From the NCBI GenBank assembly GCA_030533445.1, contig CM060081.1:17237655-17301654 (forward strand): DNA of 64,000 bases, in the 5' to 3' direction. The notes beneath the pieces are model-generated. The model was not told the origin of the DNA. It searched no databases and saw only the letters and a program-made list of their open reading frames with translations. Origin of the DNA: Cyprinodon diabolis. Its lineage: Eukaryota > Chordata > Actinopteri > Cyprinodontiformes > Cyprinodontidae. Shown piece by piece: positions 61,961 to 64,000 of this stretch; the stretch's first letter is position 1, and each line of letters begins with the position of its first letter. The position numbers and the translations under genes are program-made.

Positions 61961-64000
61961 AAAGCCGGGCACATGCCAGCTCCTGCTCACCAAACCTTTC
62001 TTAGATGGGACAGAGAAAAGAGGCAGGGGCTCTTCCACAACCACCTCCACCCCCCCATTAGCCTCAAGGCTTTTTTTTTTTTTTTTTCAGAGCGCAAACA
62101 TTTCTTTTGGTTGGAACTATGCAAACATGCTGGTTTAGTGAGGCTCTTGGAGCAGCCTCGGCTTCGATACGGCATTGGTCCGACGACAAAGGCAACACGA
62201 AGAGGGATAAAAGACCCAAATAAAAGCGAACTTTTGTAGACTGCCGTCCTTTCAGGAAAGGGGGAAAAAAATGAGACCCTATATTTTCATTTGGAGGATT
62301 TTCTGCAAAAATCTGTTTGAATAAAAACAGTTTGAAGATCCAGTTGGCATTAGACTGTAGTTTTTTTCTTTCCTTTTCTTCTCTGAACTCAAGGAATTTT
62401 AAATCTGCAAATCATGACCATATGACCCTCTCCTCTGTATTCTCTGGCATGGGATTCATTCTGAGCCGTGGAAGCAGACAAAAACATACCTTCTGTTGCT
62501 GTTAGGAGTCGGAGCAGCATTATTCCAGGAATATGAGCAGTGGCATGTCATTGGTAGGGGAATGGGAACTCTTTGCCCGATGCATTTTGTGTCTGTATAC
62601 AAACACTCAGCCGGGGCCATGACGAAAACTATGAGCTGTGCCTAATTGCAGGGAGTGCAGGATGAAAAGCAATATGCCTGGCCTCATTAGAGCAGTTCCG
62701 AGAAGGGAGATGGTAGACTGTTCCCAGGGATCCACAAAAGGGAATTGACATTCCCCCAGTGTAAGCGCCCTACCGGAGTGAAATAAAAAAAAAAACAACA
62801 AAACAAAACAACAAACCTACACACACTGAGCTCACCGGGGCTGCACTGAGCACACATGGCCTGTCAGAGCGATACAGTCAGAGCTCATTTCTCTTTGTTT
62901 TACTGGACATCGTGCACTCCTGCAAATTAGCTATCGGAGAATAGAAAGCGCCTGACGAAGAGCGAGCTGCAGCCCGGCACAGCTGGAGTCCGAAAACACC
63001 TACTTCAACAGTAGCACCTCGTCAACAGAGAGATAACTGCAGAGTCATTTCTGTGACCTACATTATATACATGGAAGGCTTACACAATTAAATAATTAAG
63101 ACACTTCCCAAAAATGGTCGCTGATTCACGCTCATCAGGCCCCCCGCTTGAATAACTCGGGGTTGTCTATTGAGCTGTGGAGATTGGAGCCACACAATTC
63201 ACAACGGACGCATTAGTCAGCACCCTAAGGCAGAGGGAGACACATGGCACCCAAAGCTGTGTCAATATTTATGTGCAGATACGAAACGACTGCCTCACTG
63301 GTAATCTTCAGTTTCCAAAATATCTGCAGCCTCTCTTGCATACAGCCCGAGGTATGACAGAAATCTGTGATTTCTTAGGCCCTCCTTATTAAAAAAAAGA
63401 TGCAACAATTGTCTGGATGCTTAAATAAAAACAAAAAGGGTAATTCTTTGAAAGCTGAACTCATGTTTCCTGCTATGTGCTCTGTAGCTGTTTGTAAGCA
63501 GATCAAAAGGAAGTATCTAAACATGAAATATCATATCAGTATTTAGAACAAAACATGGACTCTGCCCCTCATCATTAACTCAATAATAATTTCCACTGCA
63601 GTGGAGGCTCGCCCAGAGCGCCTTTTTGTTCTTCTTAAGCATTAGGACAAACTAAGATGAAAAGAACTGCAATGTAAAGACTGAAACCTGAATTGAATTA
63701 TTGTATAATGATAAATGATGAAGGAAGCCTCATAAATGAGAAAAGGAGAGTTACTTTGGGCATTATTCATCCAAACACCACCTCTGAAATATGCCAGAAG
63801 TGGGCTCTTATAGAGGGATCAAGCCTGGGCATTTTTAAATCCAGCACATCAGATGTCCATAACTAACTTATGGAGGTCTCAAATACAATATTTCATTTCA
63901 AAAAGCAGATGCTCTCAAATCTCTATTTGGTGTAACAATAACACTGTGCGTACCTTTTGGATGGACTTTTAGAAAAAAAAAATTGCATGCTGATAAGATA
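61961..64000. other. Right-hand flank, nothing recognised
   Basis: No gene, RNA gene or bounded repeat seen; a T-run lies near 62070-62086. Confidence 0.45.

Overview
The window is vertebrate nuclear DNA, and almost certainly from a teleost fish. The evidence is small introns with GT-AG borders, two conserved vertebrate genes, and many fish-type repeats: Tc1-like transposons of very different ages, hAT-type MITEs, solo LTRs, L1/Tx1-type LINE ends, tRNA-derived SINEs and long AT microsatellites. I cannot name the species. I found no bacterial, phage, CRISPR or operon-like content, and no new multi-gene system. The unusual points are in gene structure and transposon history. 

Layout. Positions 1 to about 31.4 kb are gene-poor intergenic DNA. 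It holds three solo LTRs (2.7, 14.2 and 15.7 kb), a decayed Tc1 copy (5.8 kb), two large AT microsatellites (8.2 and 9.8 kb), a 4 x 91 bp minisatellite (11.9 kb), an apparently intact Tc1-like element with a 343-residue transposase and TA-flanked inverted repeats (22.4 to 23.6 kb), and a LINE-rich block (26.7 to 31.9 kb). 

From 32.16 to 40.61 kb on the + strand lies the complete 21-coding-exon gene for DNA topoisomerase I (TOP1). The joined exons encode 752 residues with every catalytic residue present. A perfect NRF1-type palindrome lies 134 bp upstream of its start codon, and a young-looking 5'-truncated LINE with a target-site duplication sits just beyond that. 

On the - strand, 47.69 to 43.98 kb, lies a zinc-fingers-and-homeoboxes gene, most likely ZHX3. 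It has one very large coding exon plus a proposed 11-codon terminal exon. The two genes are tail to tail. TOP1 and ZHX3 are also neighbours on human chromosome 20q12, where PLCG1 lies between them; PLCG1 is not present between them here. 

From 47.9 kb to the right end is DNA upstream of the ZHX3 coding exon, probably its long 5' intron(s) and promoter side. It carries decayed Tc1 copies (49.0 and 57.3 kb), two hAT-type MITEs with 8-bp duplications (54.3 and 58.7 kb), a SINE (58.45 kb) and possible non-coding 5' exon signals near 61.65 kb. 

The two host genes are both nuclear: TOP1 relaxes DNA supercoils during transcription and replication, and ZHX3 is a transcriptional repressor family member. 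Nothing in the sequence shows that they work together; their adjacency is inherited gene order.
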